From positions 1,736,001 through 1,800,000 of the forward strand of contig OY725495.1 of NCBI GenBank assembly GCA_963281255.1: a DNA stretch of 64,000 bases. Direction: 5' to 3'. Below are positions 45,043-56,912 of the stretch, piece after piece. The notes under the pieces were generated by a model. It saw nothing but the letters and a program-made list of their open reading frames with translations. It ran no database searches and was not told the origin of the DNA. Within the stretch, counting starts at the first letter, position 1, and every line of letters begins with the position of its first letter. Both the position numbers and the translations under genes were made by a program. The stretch is from Aphrocallistes beatrix. Lineage: Eukaryota > Porifera > Hexactinellida > Sceptrulophora > Aphrocallistidae.

Positions 45043-46089
45043 TTGTCATTAAGTGAAGATTAAATAGTGGAAATACTGATGTATAATTCGGAGTCTCATC
45101 TTGATAGTCAAAAATGTTCGAATTGAATAACTGCGATGGATCACAATATATGCACCAATCATATGTTTGAATGGGGTGAAAGCTAGTTAAACTTTTAACT
45201 TTGGTTTACTACGAGTGTTGCTGTTCGAAGTTTCTTCGGCCATTCGATGTCCGTTTCGATTCTAATTTTCTCGATTTGCTGAAAAGTAAACTACTAATAT
45301 TCATTTAATAGCTGAGGTATTGATACAATTTAGGAGAACTTCCAAAAATACTATAGTTCAATTTTCTTTTCAGAAAATACTCAAGAATACTCAAGTTGAT
45401 TCAAATACTATCTACTTTTTTTTTAAGATTCCAAATATTCAAAAAATTTTAATAATATTCCAAATATACTAAATATTTTCTACGAGTAGCTTGCTTTTGT
45501 CCGGAGATGCTCTATTTGCAGTGTATGATGTCCATCCATCAATGCGTTCTAGAGACCTATTTATACAAAATTTGAACTGAATAATCCTTGATGGTGTCGC
45601 TGTCATTTTCATTAATTATTTGTTAATCGAATTTATTTTAGCTCAGTTTTAATGAATTAATAATAATAATTCAATTTATGACCAAAATATAGAGAAAATA
45701 TTTGACCTAATATAGGTTGAAAATTGTCTAAATAATAAAATTAGCAAGAATATAATTAAGTATTCACCCATACATATGAAAGAAAATCCCCTTGTCCCAA
45801 AATAAATCCCGGAAGGGTCCATGAACGAAATTATGAAGCAGCATTTGTGAAGCATTTCTGACACGAGCCTTTCAAATTTGATTGCTGGCGACATGAACCT
45901 GCAGGCAATCAAATTTGGCTCGTGGTATTAACATTGAATATTATACTGGGGGTAATAACAATATACTATAATCATATTCATAATTACTTGCATATCTACG
46001 ACCTATTTATTCAAAACCAATCCAGAAATGTTTATTTTGTTGATATTTTTGGTCGTTTTTATACCGAGGTGGTCGAACTCATGATGAGT
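45043..46089. other. No gene; one strong hairpin
   Basis: AT-rich intron. At 45862-45924, CACGAGCC..TCAAATTTGATTGC pairs with GCAATCAAATTTGGCTCGTG around an 18-nt loop. Confidence 0.5.
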
Positions 46090-46097
46090 ATCTCAGG

Positions 46098-49000
46098 CAA
46101 GGCCGGCGAGAGAGGAGGGCAGGGGGGACAAGGGGGGAAAAATACCCAGGACCCGGGACCTTGCAAGGGTGACTGGCGTAACTGCAATGCGGACCAATGA
46201 AATGTTGAAACCATTATGTGTACCTACGAAATACCTCTTATATTTGTCTGTGTGTTTCTCTCGCTTATTAGAGTATTAGCGCGCATTTGGCTGGTGAATG
46301 AAAGAATGGATTCTTACCATCATAAGTCGGGGAGCAAGAAGAGAAAGGAGAAGATTGTAAGGGAAAAAAGTGCCAAACGAGGGCAGAGATCACTTTCCAG
46401 ATTTTTGATCCCAGGCGGAGAATGCTCTACTTGTGTTGATAATGCAGTTATGATTTCTTTAGAAAGTGATGCTGCTGATGTTGGCGACACGTATACTTCG
46501 CGATTTGATTGTGAGCTCACACTGGAACAATCTTGTTCTGACAGTAGTAGCTGTAGTAGTGCTGCATTGGAGGTTCAGCCGTCCCGAACTGTATCACCGA
46601 GATCCTCTGGCTCTATAGCTCCTACCGCTGAAAGTACAGTTGTAGAATGTACTCCCTTGCTATCCGTAGGGCAGCTGCATAGTTTTGACATCGGAATGCT
46701 CAACAACGAGACACCTTCCTCAGAACAGATCCGCACCGCTGTGCAGAGGGGCCATCAAAGACATCCTACTGTTTTCCCTCCTGATAAGACGGGCCGTAAT
46801 TTCCCGTGTTCCTTGTTGAATACACAATTGAGCAATGGGGAAAAAGTCCTTCGTGACTGGTTAGTATGGAGCAATGAAAAGCAGTCACTTTACTGTTTTT
46901 GTTGACGTCTATTTTACAAAGGCCCGGGGCGGCCAGTGCTAGCTCAACTACATGGTATAAGTGACAACTGGCGAAAACTATATGAAAAAATACCTCAACA
47001 TCAAAAGAGTCACGTTCATAAGTCGTGTTATCTGGAGTGGCGAAGATTGGAAAAGGCCATTGCAAAATCTGCAACAATTGACATAGCACTTGATCAAAGC
47101 ATTCGAAGTGAGGTGTTAAAATGGAAGTTAATACTTACCAGGATGTTGGATGTAACCCTGTTTTTGGCTGAGAGGGGTCTCCCGTTCAGAGGAAACAGTG
47201 AAAAGATAAGTGACCTACACAATGGTCTGTTCCTTGGAATTTGTGAACTGCTTGAACGTTATGATAAAGTGCTAGAACTACACATTGCTTCCGTAAAGGA
47301 GGCTCAAGATTCCAGTAACCGGATGCAAGTAACTTATCTTTCGAAAGACACTCAAAACGAGTTCATTGAATGTTGTGCACATAGTGTCCTCAAACGGCTT
47401 CTCAAGGAAATTGAGGATTCCAAGTATTATGCAATCATAGTAGATGCCACTCCAGACACTGCACATTTAGAGCAGAATGTGTTTATTCTAAGATACGTCT
47501 ACCGTAGCACAGAACCTGGAGGTAAATACGTGGTACAGGAACGATTTCTGGAATTTGTGGAAAAAAAACAGTAAAACAGTTGAAACTCTGGCGTCCATGA
47601 TTATGGATACCTTAGAAAGGCACAGTATCCCGCTCCAAAATTGCCGCGGACAAGGGTATGACAATGCGAGTAATATGAGCGGTTGCTATAAAGGTGTGAG
47701 TACTCGCATTGAAAATGAAAATGAGCTTGCAAAATTTACTCCTTGTGCTGCCCACAGCCTCAACATGTGTGGTTGTCATGCTGCTAAGTGCTGTCCGGAC
47801 GTGGTGACGTTAGAAGGTGTAAGTCCTATTTCACGGATCACCAGAACGCTGGGCTCTCTTGAAAGACATTATTGGTGACAGCCTTCATCCTTTTTCCAGC
47901 ACACGTTGGTCTGCAAGAATCCAGAGTGTTCGCCCCTTCGCTGCCCATCTGCCTGGATTGAAGAGAGCTTTGCACGCCCTCTTAGAGTTTAATCTCACCG
48001 CCGAAGCTATGGCTCTATCCTCTTTCAAATGCATCCTGATGTCCTCAATCTGGTTCAAGGCTTTGACTACAATCGACTACTGAAGCAAAATTTGCAAATG
48101 CGAAGCGCAACCCTTGATGTTGAAGTGGAGAACATAGATAGCCTTATCCGTGATCTGGAGAACTTGGAAGCAAAGTGGTCTTCAATTCAGGCGGAATGCA
48201 AAGCTGTGGCAGGAGGGTTGAACATTGAGATGTGGCCTACGAAACGAAAATGGAGACGGAGGAGGGTTTTGACGAATCGGATGTGTCTGACGAAACCGTC
48301 GAGATGGATGAGGACGATGACGACCCCGACCACAATAATGATGCTTGCAGATTGTACAAGTCACAGGTTTTTCCCAGACTTATTGATAGCTTATTGAGGG
48401 AAATGAAAAACCGTTACGATGTAGTTCGCAGTCTAGATGCAAATTCGGCTTCCTGTGGAAGTACCTGTCCATGAAAGAGGAGAAGTTCAAGCCCAAGCAT
48501 TAACGTTTGCTGTAGAATACGTCGTGGATGTCTCGGAGGAACTTGTAGGCGAAATGTTGCACTTGAAAGCTATCCACAGGGAAAATCTTGGGAAGGACAT
48601 CTTGTCCCCTCTGATCTTCTTAACCTCCTGTCGGAAGAGAATTTAGATGGACTATTTCCAAATGTCTGCGTGGCACTCCGTCTCTTTTGCACCTCACCTG
48701 TCTCAGTTGCTGGAGCGGAGCGGTCCTTCAGTGGATTGGCCGCTCTAAAAGACGATCTTCGGTCGGCGATGGGCCAGATCCGTCTCTCTTCTTTGGGAAT
48801 GCTATACTTTAATTCACGTCAGCAGAGCTTTGAGGCACTAATTGACGATTTTGCCAACAGCAAGGCCAGAAAAGTTAGGTTGTCGTAAAGTGTCTTCGAT
48901 GTAAAGTGAATAATCAAATAATGATAGTTTTCGTATAAATTGTAGACGTTGCGTTGTAGATTGTAGCGTATATGACCGAGCTGGAACTGTCATGCGATAA

Positions 49001-49201
49001 CAATTATATAGTATTGTACTGTACTACCGTTACAACTGTACAATAGACAATAACTTTCATAATAAGCGTATCTAAAAAGTAAACCTGCAAGCCATCATTC
49101 ACATATTTTACGTAATTGACGCAAATTTTTTAATTTAGGGAAGGGGGCCCGGCCCGTATGCATGTCAGTCCTGGGCCCGGGTTTTGCTCTCGCCGGCCTT
49201 G
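46098..49201 (+). mobile_element. 3,104-bp hAT transposon (second, different family)
   Basis: Terminal repeats CAAGGCCGGCGAGAG and complement, flanked by a perfect 8-bp duplication ATCTCAGG (46090-46097 and 49202-49209). G-rich left subterminal region. One transposase gene in the same orientation. Inserted in otherwise AT-rich intron DNA; its higher GC marks it as a distinct arrival. Confidence 0.96.
46306..48888 (+). pseudogene. ZMYM/DUF4371-like hAT transposase, several frameshifts
   Basis: Likely start ATG 46306 (MDSYHHKSGSKKRKEK), then a Ser-rich, low-complexity N-terminus. A TTF-type zinc finger region (LRDWLVWSNEKQSLYCFC) is broken by a TGA at 46903. HKSCYLEWRRLEKAI, LAERGLPFRGNSEKI, YYAIIVDATPDTAHLEQ (first Asp) and, after a slip in an A8 run near 47565, CRGQGYDNASNMSGCYKG (second Asp) follow, then PCAAHSLNMCGCHAAKC. 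Frame changes near 47865, 48040, 48240, 48450 and 48620 lead to LRLFCTSPVSVAGAERSFSG, the hAT dimerisation domain, ending at the TAA 48886-48888. Inactive. Confidence 0.9.
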
Positions 49202-49209
49202 ATCTCAGG

Positions 49210-50076
49210 TAGTTCTTTCTTAGTTGGACAGCACTAGTACTCTTCTCCTCCGATCTCATTTTGGACAATCTAAAGTATAAATACCTGATAATTGAGGATA
49301 TTGACATAAAGTAGTACAGAGAATCCATTATTTAGAACACATTTTTTTACGATGTTTGCATCTTTAATATCAAAGATTAACATATTAATTAAAAGTGGAA
49401 TCGGATCTATATTAATTAAACAAAAATATGCATTGCGGTTTAAATATATCAAAAGCATTTTGATGCTGAATCGATCAATTAATCATTCATGAAAACCTTA
49501 ACGAATTAGTAGAATTTATAATTATTTAGGGTATTTTAACGAAAACTAATGATCGTGCTCTACTATTTTCTAATTATGTCCACTCGCTCTGTTGTTGACA
49601 CCAAAGGATAATAGAAACATGAGTTAAATTGCAACCCCGACTAGTATAAATTAAATTTTATCGTTTTATTGTTAACAAGAGAATAGTCAAGAAAAAGTGA
49701 AAATAGCAAATAGGTTAATACAGATAGATCATTGGTAGTACAACAAGCTAAAACATAATCACTAAAATATACAGTTGAATTCTAAATAATAAAAGATTAT
49801 GTGATTTAGAATACTAGGCATAAATTACCTTGAAGAGTTTATTGTCTTCCCCAACTCTATAATGAATCACATTTCCTCCTTTGGTTTTTCTTAATATGAT
49901 GTTTAGGATTGTGTTACACTTCATCAAGGAATATTCCATGTAGAAAGTAGTCAATAATTTACTGTTTTCACACCGATCCATTGAGTTGTGTTACGTAAAC
50001 TTCAGATATGCTATGTTAGAAATACAAGTATAATTTAATTAATACGGAAAGCTATGTGTCATATAATATATATTGG
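49210..50076. other. No gene recognised
   Basis: AT-rich intron sequence without assignable repeats. Confidence 0.4.
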
Positions 50077-51700
50077 CATAGCCTACTGTATATAAGGCCT
50101 CGCAGTAACTTGCGGATTTGGAACTAGGGATGCTGTAGAAGATGGTTGAACTAATGCATGAGTTGGCTTAAATAATAAATAAAGCACATTAGAGCTTACG
50201 AATGTATTGCCAGCATATATAAATATGGTGTCAAAGTACCCATGTCAGGGTTGAGTTTTGTCTTGTCCAAAACTGGTTTTGGACGGACAGTGGGAAATCC
50301 GGTTTTACCGGTCAGAACTGGTCAAAAGTGGTCAAATCCGATCAAAGCCAGTTAATATTGGTCAATACTATATCCTTGGATAAAAGAAACTGAAAACTTA
50401 TAATCTTGTTAAAATATCATATTTTGAGTTGGTAATATGCTATTGACACTAGTTTACAATGAAACAGTAAAGTGATAAAATGTGTGGTTTTAAACAATTA
50501 AATTCTAATAAAATACTATACGTATATATGTTCCTTCTACAGGAGGATAATTATCTAAAGCATTTGTGATATTATTTAAATTGAATACTATCGTGCAGAT
50601 TGCTTAGCTTTCTTGAATTGACCAATTTGAAATGGCACAAAGAGGAAGGTCCATTGATCCATTGTGGAGATTTTTTCTTTCTACATATACTCTTCAGCAA
50701 TTAAAATATTCAAGCAAGAACTAACATGCATTAGTATAATAGTTAGGTTTTGACCAGTTTTGTCAGTCGTCCTGTCCAGGAGGTTTTGGACAGGACGGTT
50801 TTACCGGTTTTACCACTATGGTTTTACCACATGGACAAAACCTGCCAACCCTGACCCATATCCGTTGTAAAATTTAGATTAGTCAGCATATTGTTGCGGA
50901 ATAGTTTATATTTGTGACAAATTTGGGGAGGCCGTTTAGGGGCACTTCTAAGTGTTTTTATTATAAAGTTTTTCACATAGAACAGAGATGTGTATGGGTT
51001 AGTACGAATAATTTGGAATTTCCTCATGGAATGTTGCTGCATTCCAGTGTTGCTTTGGAAACGTATTTTGGTCAGTTGAGGTTATATCTTGATAACTGCA
51101 ATAGCTAGACATTCAAATGTAATTCCATTTGATAGCGAATATACTAATTCCTATTAAGCAATACTATAACTTCGACGTCTAAATTAAATGGTTTACGAGA
51201 TATTCGACAATTTATCATATTGGTATCATATTCACATAAAGTTAAAAGGTAAAGTTTAGAATTACATTTGAATGCCTTGCTATTACAGTTTTCAATATAT
51301 AACCCCAACTGACCAAAATACGTTTCCATTAGCAACACTGGAATGCAGCAACATTCCATGAAAAAAATCCAATCTTTTCGTATTAACCCATTCACATCTC
51401 AGTTCTATGTGAAAAACTATATAATAAAAACGCTTAGAAGTGCCCCTCAACGGCCTCTGAAAATCACCAAATTTGTCACAAATATACCTATTCCGCAACC
51501 ATATGGTGACTAATCTATATTTTAACAACGGATATGGGTACTTTGCCACCATATTTATATATGCTGGTCATATATTCCTAAGCTCTATTGTGCTTTGTTA
51601 ATGAATTTAAGGCAGCTAAAGTATTAGTTCAACCATCTTCTACCGCATCCTAATCCCAAACCCGCAAGTTACTGTGAGGCGTTATATACAGTTGGCTATG
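50077..51700. mobile_element. P-like foldback MITE with long arms
   Basis: Ends CATAGCCTACTG and complement. The terminal region (GGCCTCGCAGTAACTTGCGG, then TTTGGAACTAGGGATGC) is clearly related to the 67-bp TIR of the P-like elements at 10918 and 21995. Once the inserted element 50246-50853 is removed, the arms are about 500 bp each (to about 51130 and from about 51240). No ORF and no matching target duplication; the right end abuts an R1 5' block. Confidence 0.8.
50246..50853. mobile_element. 608-bp hAT-like MITE inside the P-like MITE
   Basis: Ends CAGGGTTGAG and complement ending CAACCCTG, flanked by ACCCATGT/ACCCATAT (8 bp, one mismatch). Inside, CCGGTTTTACCGGTCA and GTCAAAAC-type motifs repeat. 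CAGGG ends and 8 bp indicate hAT. No ORF. Confidence 0.85.
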
Positions 51701-51703
51701 ACT

Positions 51704-51733
51704 ACATTAATCTAGTTTTAATAGTAAGGTTAT
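51704..51733 (-). repeat. R1 5'-block fragment
   Basis: ACATTAATCTAGTTTTAATA then GTAAGG, next to the P-like MITE end. Confidence 0.75.
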
Positions 51734-51852
51734 GAAATGTTTTAAATAACAACTTAGTTAATATTGAAACAAGTTTTTGGTAACCTATGTTGTTGTTTAG
51801 AACTTAGAATCCCATTATTATAATAGTCAAAACAGTTAAAATCGTGTGACAG

Positions 51853-52312
51853 ATGTCAACATACTGCATCGCTTCCACCAAATCATCAAAAAATGCTTCA
51901 GCCTATTCCTCCTTCAGAACGGCCGTGGAAATACGTTGGAATGGATCTGATTTGTGACATGCCCGCCAGTACATATGGTTGGTTACAAACACATATTGGT
52001 AACTGTGTGTTACCTGACCAAATTAGTTTTAGGTCGACTATTGATATCTAAGACTTCATGGAAGGTAATTCCACGTTGCAAAACATTTACCTTGAAGTTG
52101 GTTTACCGAATATAATATACTGGCATGACAAAGGATGGGAGGTCACATGCAAGGTTTAGCATATTCGCTTTAGGCCTTGGTTAAAATCCAAAAATAGTAT
52201 TAATTTATTATTAAATTGATATCAAGATTTCAACAAGAGCTTAAAAATTGAATACCATAGCACACGAGGATCCTATGGCGAATCGGTTAGTCGAAGCACA
52301 TAACCAGCTGGG
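51853..52312 (+). pseudogene. Ginger1/gypsy-type integrase fragment
   Basis: CDRCQH (second half of the HHCC finger) is followed by LQPIPPSERPWKYVGMDLIC (first Asp). In another frame come YKHILVTVCYLTKLV and LEVGLPNIIYWHDKGWEVTC (second Asp region). A possible intron (52154-52226) precedes a block ending NRLVEAHNQL (Glu region). Order and spacing fit an integrase core. It is the N-terminal half missing from the 3066-5460 element and has a similar 'LVE.HN' motif. It is cut at 52313 by a MITE. A segment at 53370-53450 (VKRVKEIHVVNSKEKIDCKG, then HTDRVYIE) may be its C-terminal domain. Confidence 0.75.
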
Positions 52313-52313
52313 G

Positions 52314-52696
52314 CCTTATTCACTAAGAAAACTTAAGATTTGCTTAACTTTTGAATCTTCAAAATTAGAAGATATTTTTAAAGAATTCAAATAGATTGCA
52401 TACTCTATTAATTTTAAGTGGTACAATTGAAATGCTAGACAAATTTTGACTCATTTGCTAAACTTTTCAGAAAGTTACGTAATATTTTAAGTTAAGTATG
52501 ACGTCATAATACTTAAGTATGACATCACGAATATTTCGAGAGTGACTTGGAATATTTCCAGTATTTAGGTAGTTTATATTTCTATTGGTATCATTGAACA
52601 TCTATTTACCCAAATCGTAATGCAACTCTTCAAAATTTCCACTATATAAAGTTATATAAAGTTAAGCAAATCTTAAGTTTTCTTAGTGAATAAGAC
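52314..52696. mobile_element. MITE with CTTATTCACTAAGAAAACTT termini
   Basis: About 37-bp terminal repeats, nearly perfect, from 52315 and to 52694. It has AT-rich palindromic content (TATGACGTCATAATACTTAA). It interrupts the integrase fragment. Target duplication unclear. Confidence 0.85.
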
Positions 52697-53791
52697 CACT
52701 GATTATTAAAATGTGCTATGATCCATGTTATATTTATCCTGTTTGTTCCTTGAGTTCATGTCAAGAACAAGCTCAAATAAAGATAGTTTGTTGATTTAAC
52801 TCTACGTACTGGATACTGAATAAGATGATCCAACAGACTGGTAAATATTACTACGATCTGCTTCAACCTGGCGCGCTAGCCATGACTTCTTCCATGAAAA
52901 ATCCCACAATCAAACCTCATTTAAGCTGATGTGCAGAATAGAATCAAGATGCCTGGATTTACTCTCATATATCCTGGTAGATGAAAATACAATACTTGGA
53001 GATAAGGATGTAGACCACATGAGAGACACTATAGTAGACCATTTCACCCCACCATCAGTTCTCCTGAATGAAGCTTACAATATGCTCAAGGCTTCCCGCG
53101 ATACTCTACTATAGAGTAATGCTATTGGATCTATTCAATTAGAACATCTCTAACAAAAAAGTTTGCGCACAGAGGTAGGTTAATTTGCGATTTTACTATT
53201 CATGTTTTGTGAAATACGGTTTAGAAAATTGTGCAAATCTACTTTAATACATGTTTCTACTCATATTACAATTATTAACAATGGAGATAAAATTCTGTTT
53301 ACGTACATGCCTCAAATCAGCATCTTGCTAATACCAAACAGCAAGGAAATATATTGGACATCATTCAGTTAAGCGCGTGAAAGAGATCCATGTCGTCAAC
53401 TCCAAAGAAAAAATCGACTGCAAAGGAGATAAGAAGATACCAATCCATACCGATCGTGTATACATTGAACTAAACATAATACACAATATAAAATTTCTCG
53501 AAAACGAAAGATTCAAAAAGATTGCGAAGCAACCGCGTTGAAATCTGTGAGTATGTCTATTTTTGTAAATTATTAACTATACGTAAATTATAAACGCACT
53601 CTATCTACCCCATCTTAAAACCATGACCCTCGAGAAGTATTTGGATTTTCGCGACATACCATTTTGCAACATCTTTGTAAATTCATGGTACGTACTCGGA
53701 GAAATGTAATAATCACTTTTGAATTGTCAAAACGCATAGAATCACTTTAATGCCATATTAAATAACCATGTTCTACCAGCATTATTATTAA
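52697..53791. other. Mostly no gene; possible TE remnants
   Basis: 52929-53114 has an open frame (CRIESRCLDLLSYILVDENT, LGDKDVDHMRDTIVDHF) with no assigned family. 53370-53450 may be an integrase C-terminal module (see 51853-52312). Otherwise nothing. Confidence 0.3.
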
Positions 53792-54500
53792 CAAGCGCGA
53801 TTCGCTCGCTTGCGCTGCGCGGCTGACTGACACTTTGTGTCCTCTGGAGGCTCCTTTCGGTCGCCTAGGGTTAAATTGATTAATTATAAGGGAGATAACA
53901 TCTCTAAATATGTCTGACTTACTGCTAAAATCGATACCACTCGATGACATCATAACAGAGTAATGAGCTATCATTTTTGGCTGAGAGTTGTATCATATGT
54001 GAGATATATTAATATATACATTCTCTTAAAATTTCAGCTTCTTTCTATCACCTAAAATGGCTGAGTTGTAACCGAAAAACTGAAATTTCTTATTATAAAA
54101 AAGGTGACAATGACGTCATAATTCCATGATGAGTAGACATTTTCATCTGAGCTCAGAACCTAGTGGAACCATAGCCAAAAGACTCCCACAATTCAAAAAT
54201 CAGCTTTCTATGCCTGGCAGTTTCTTCAACCAATTCGTTACAGATATACGTATATACATATATATACGTATATATAATATGCAGTAGAACTCGGTTAGTA
54301 CGTACCCTCCGGGAAGCGGAAAAAAGTACGTACTAACCGAGTTGATATTACATAGGAATCTATATAATAAATGAATTCTGGTTCAGAGAAAAGTACGTAC
54401 TAAGCCGAAGTACGTTGTATCCCGAGTACCGAGTACGTACTAACCGAGTACTACTGTATATACATACACAAACATTAATCGAGTTTTAGTACTAGTAAGG
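53792..54500 (-). repeat. R1 copy, minus, holding a MITE
   Basis: 3' end, core, CAATTCGTTACAGATATA, TA/GT microsatellite with the MITE 54282-54456, then the 5' block GAGTTTTAGTACTAGTAAGG. Confidence 0.93.
54282..54456. mobile_element. 175-bp pogo-like MITE (GTTAGTACGTAC family)
   Basis: Ends CAGTAGAACTCGGTTAGTAC and complement GTACTAACCGAGTACTACTG; TA at the right, TG at the left. Copies are at 22641 and 63513. Confidence 0.9.
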
Positions 54501-54663
54501 TTATTATTCCGTTATTATTTCAGATTAAAATAAGTTATTCACACTCTAAAACCAAGGAATTCCATGCTCAAGTCAGATCAATGTCAATCTTTGATTATCA
54601 TAACGGTTTCTACCGTCAAATGTGGTATATTAGTTAGGAAACAAACTTCGTTGTATGTTATTA

Positions 54664-55197
54664 TCCTTACTATTTAAACTTGATTATTGTTTGTATGTTT
54701 GTTTGTTTATATATATTCAAGTATATATCTCTGTATCGAATTGATTGAAAAAACTGCTTGACACAGAAAGCTGTTTTTGGCATGTGGGAGTCTTTTGGCT
54801 ATGGTTCAACTAAGTTCTGACCTCAGACGAAATTGCGACGTATCATGGAAGTATGACGTCATTGTCAACTCTTTTAGAATTAGAAGTTTCAGTTTTTCGA
54901 CTATAACTTAGCCATTTTAGGTAATAGAAGGCTGAAATTTTAATGGAATGCGTAGATTAATATACCTCTAACTATCATTAAAAATGATGACTCATCACTG
55001 TCATGACGTCATGATTACGTATAAAATATTATAAATTGTGATTTTTCGTGCGATATCGATTATAACAGTAGGACAGACGTATTTCAAGATGTTATCTCCC
55101 TTATAATTAGTCAATGTGAACCCAGGCGTCCTAAAACCGCATCTGGCGGTCACAAAGTGTCCGCCAGCCCCGCAGCGTAGCAAGTGAAGCGCGCTTG
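54664..55197 (+). repeat. R1 copy, +, complete
   Basis: 5' block TCCTTACTATTTAAACTTGA, a GTTT/TA microsatellite, core, 3' hairpins, GCGCGCTTG. It lies head-to-head with the previous copy. Confidence 0.93.
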
Positions 55198-55747
55198 TGG
55201 ATTTGATTTCCAAAAGTGAGACTTACCTTGAAGTTCAAATTAGTCAGGTGTCACCTATCCAATGTAAATTCTCCAGGTGATTCTTCAACAAAATGTGAGC
55301 ACATTTTTGCCACGCCCCAAATTTGTAAATGTTCATTTTCGTGAAGAAACAACAGCAATATCAATCGTAATAGCATTTGCTACAACTCAACTAGGACAAG
55401 CTCGAATTTAGGACTAAATAATGCGGGTAATATTTGATTATAGAAAAGAGAGATTAAAGAAATTTTGTGTGGATGGAGGATTAGCCTCTATCCTGATTTT
55501 GGAGATACTATTGCAGTTAAATATATAAAGAAAGTGCTGTATGGGTTTGTAAGTATATATCCTATCATATATACTTCACTCGAATCTGCATATTATTTAG
55601 ATCACTTTGTCCGAGTAGATTTGAAAAATGAAAATAATCAAATTAATTAAGAGGAGTCTACTGTACAATATCATAATTGTCTACATAAATACGCAGTAAA
55701 AGTGTTGCGAGTATGACTTTTTTTTGCATATCTTGTTGGGAATATCT
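55198..55747. other. No gene recognised
   Basis: Short ORFs only. Confidence 0.4.
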
Positions 55748-56273
55748 CTAAAGAGCGTCCAAGTTCTCTTCGGCCAATCGCACCTTTTGTAATGTTGACC
55801 AGTTGCACGGCAAATTTATGGAGATTTCCTTGAGATAAACAGAGTGGACTATTGGAATCCCAGGCTTTAGATTTCCGTTATGCAACATCACAGCCTTCAA
55901 ACTGCGTTTTGATGGATCAATGAAAAGTCGCAAATCAGAGGAAAAATATTCTTGCAATATATTTGCAAAGAGTTCTTCGATGTCATTACAATAACACAGT
56001 GGACCATCAGTGGTGAAGTGTTGAGCGGGTTCCAAATTTCTCTTTCGATAGTGAGATATTTGCGATATGGGACATCTCAGTCGAGTAGGTTTTTCTGTTT
56101 GAACCTGGATGCATGAAGTTCAGCCTTTTCTTTGGATAAGTCTAAATCCCTGACCAGGTATTCAATTCTCCCTGTGAACATGTTTATGGTGCTAGTATTT
56201 CATCTTCCGGGGCATAGTTAGGATCTGTGCAATATGTAGGAACTTCTTCGGCACCTAATTCCAAATCTGCCAT
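55748..56273 (-). pseudogene. Fragment of a widespread uncharacterised invertebrate ORF, probably TE-borne
   Basis: From ATG 56271-56273 (MADLELGAEEVPTYCTDPNY), with frame changes, then RIEYLVRDLDLSKEKAELHA, SRFKQKNLL, stop, and in the last 95 codons (55748-56035) TTDGPLCYCNDIEELF and DLRLFIDPSKRSLKAVMLHN followed by GNLKPGIPIVHSVYLKE. The 'YLVRDL.LSK..AELL.SRL' and 'WRLFIDSSKRSLKAVLLHNGN' motifs are, from memory, shared by a family of uncharacterised proteins repeated in many insect and other invertebrate genomes. Function unknown; the C-terminal half is absent here. Confidence 0.6.
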
Positions 56274-56912
56274 CTTTAAGAGATAAGTAAAGTTATTTAT
56301 CATCTTAAAGATAATTGAAACATAAAACACATACCTATATAGTAATTTAGTATCTATATAGCACGAGACTATTGAATTTGTATTTCAGAAAAACTAGACG
56401 TGCTAGAGAAATTCTGATTACAGATTCGAGTTCAGCCTCCCAAGTATTCTAAAATGTTGAGATCATGGCTACGGCAGCATTATTAAAGACCGATATCTAT
56501 GTAACAAACAACATATATACCAACTTTGGGTCATCGAATCGGAAAACGCAATGGAGTTCAACTTGATCCGGTGCCTATGATGGAAATCCATCCCTATATT
56601 ATCTCTATGATCAATAGTAGCATACTAACTTGTAGTCATGTCCAATCAAAAGCTTTGACTATTGATTGAAGTCAATAACCCATATTCCTTCATGATATCT
56701 TTTGTTAAATTGGAATTTAACTTAATTCAATTCTTTTAAATATGAGTTTAAATACCGGTTTAATAAATTTAAATCAGAGGTGGACTAAACATTCCAACGC
56801 TGTTAAATCAAACCGATTTGAAAGATTTTATTCTGCGTACTTATTATTACACAGTTGTAGACGTATCATATGTATCCTATATAAAGGACTGAGAAATCTA
56901 CAATTGTATATA
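56274..56912. other. No gene recognised
   Basis: AT-rich intron sequence. Confidence 0.4.
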
